A stretch of 11,582 nt of DNA, taken from positions 1 through 11,582 of the forward strand of contig JAZLAK010000011.1 in assembly GCA_045613165.1 (NCBI GenBank). The letters run 5' to 3'. Below are positions 11,505-11,582 of this stretch, piece by piece (position 1 is the first letter of the stretch; each line of letters begins with the position of its first letter). The position numbers and the translations under genes are program-made. Below the pieces are notes generated by a model, which searched no databases, was not told where the DNA came from, and saw nothing but the letters and a program-made list of their open reading frames with translations. Source of the stretch: UMGS1124 sp045613165 (GTDB lineage: Bacteria; Bacillota_I; Bacilli_A; RF39; UBA660).

Positions 11505-11582
11505 ATGAGAAAAATAGAATTAACAATAAATGATAATGGGTATATTATGTGTACCATAGAAAACAATAATAAAATATCATAT
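11505..11582 (+). CDS. Start of an unknown gene, cut by the window end
   Basis: ATG at 11505 opens a frame with no stop for the remaining 26 codons (MRKIELTINDNGYIMCTIEN, and six more). It begins two bases after the DUF1292 stop, as expected for a coupled gene. Only a weak ribosome binding site (GAAAG, 11491-11495) precedes it. Too little is visible to name a family. Confidence 0.5.
   Translation, partial: MRKIELTINDNGYIMCTIENNNKISY

Noticed and set aside
1..11582. Mobile elements, prophage, toxin-antitoxin or CRISPR-Cas genes, tRNA or rRNA genes
   Set aside because: No transposase, integrase, direct-repeat boundary, Cas motif, or tRNA/rRNA sequence was seen; base composition looks even along the window.

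Overview
The window reads as chromosomal DNA of a very AT-rich, low-G+C Gram-positive bacterium (Bacillota). Evidence: Bacillus-type -35/-10 promoters, Shine-Dalgarno sites of the form (A)GGTGAT or AGGAGG, a T-box leader before tyrS, U-tract hairpin terminators, and a clear forespore sigma factor SigG followed by a YlmC/YmxH-family gene. The organism is therefore probably an endospore former, or recently descended from one. Trp is encoded by TGG, no gene has an in-frame TGA, and lspA ends in TGA, so the standard bacterial code fits better than the mycoplasma code. The SipW-type peptidase, Cys-containing glucosaminidase and divergent acetate kinase suggest an uncultured gut lineage of Bacilli (RF39 or Erysipelotrichales-like). 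That placement is inference.

Layout. 1-996: C-terminal part of a membrane sensor histidine kinase, cut by the window edge. 997-1440: the only long non-coding stretch (444 nt), with a terminator, two long-range inverted repeats, a perfect Spo0A-box heptamer beside a candidate promoter, and the promoter of the next gene. 1441-3779: three cell-surface genes, namely a TasA/camelysin-like secreted protein, an ER-type (SipW-like) signal peptidase I and a membrane-anchored glucosaminidase; each has its own promoter. 3783-5186: tyrosyl-tRNA synthetase behind an unusually short T-box leader. 5224-7219: divergent acetate kinase plus a tightly linked unknown protein that may have an ADP-ribosyltransferase-like fold. 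7233-9674: sigG (its ribosome binding site buried in a 14-bp hairpin), ylmC-like gene, lspA and rluD. 9671-10000 (minus strand): small membrane protein. 10066-11208: rhomboid protease. 11272-11502: DUF1292/YrzB-like protein. 11505-end: start of an unknown gene.

How the genes relate. The TasA-like protein carries a SipW-type signal sequence and its likely processing enzyme is the next gene, so the two look like a dedicated secretion/fibre pair. A Spo0A-like box lies about 240 nt upstream of the pair, and sigG lies further along, so developmental control is a reasonable hypothesis. sigG followed by a ylmC-family gene resembles the order in Bacillus subtilis, as does lspA followed by rluD. The genome is compact: several terminator hairpins include the stop codon of the gene they end, promoters sit inside or next to the preceding terminator, and four genes have a GTG within the Shine-Dalgarno site that can be mistaken for the start codon.
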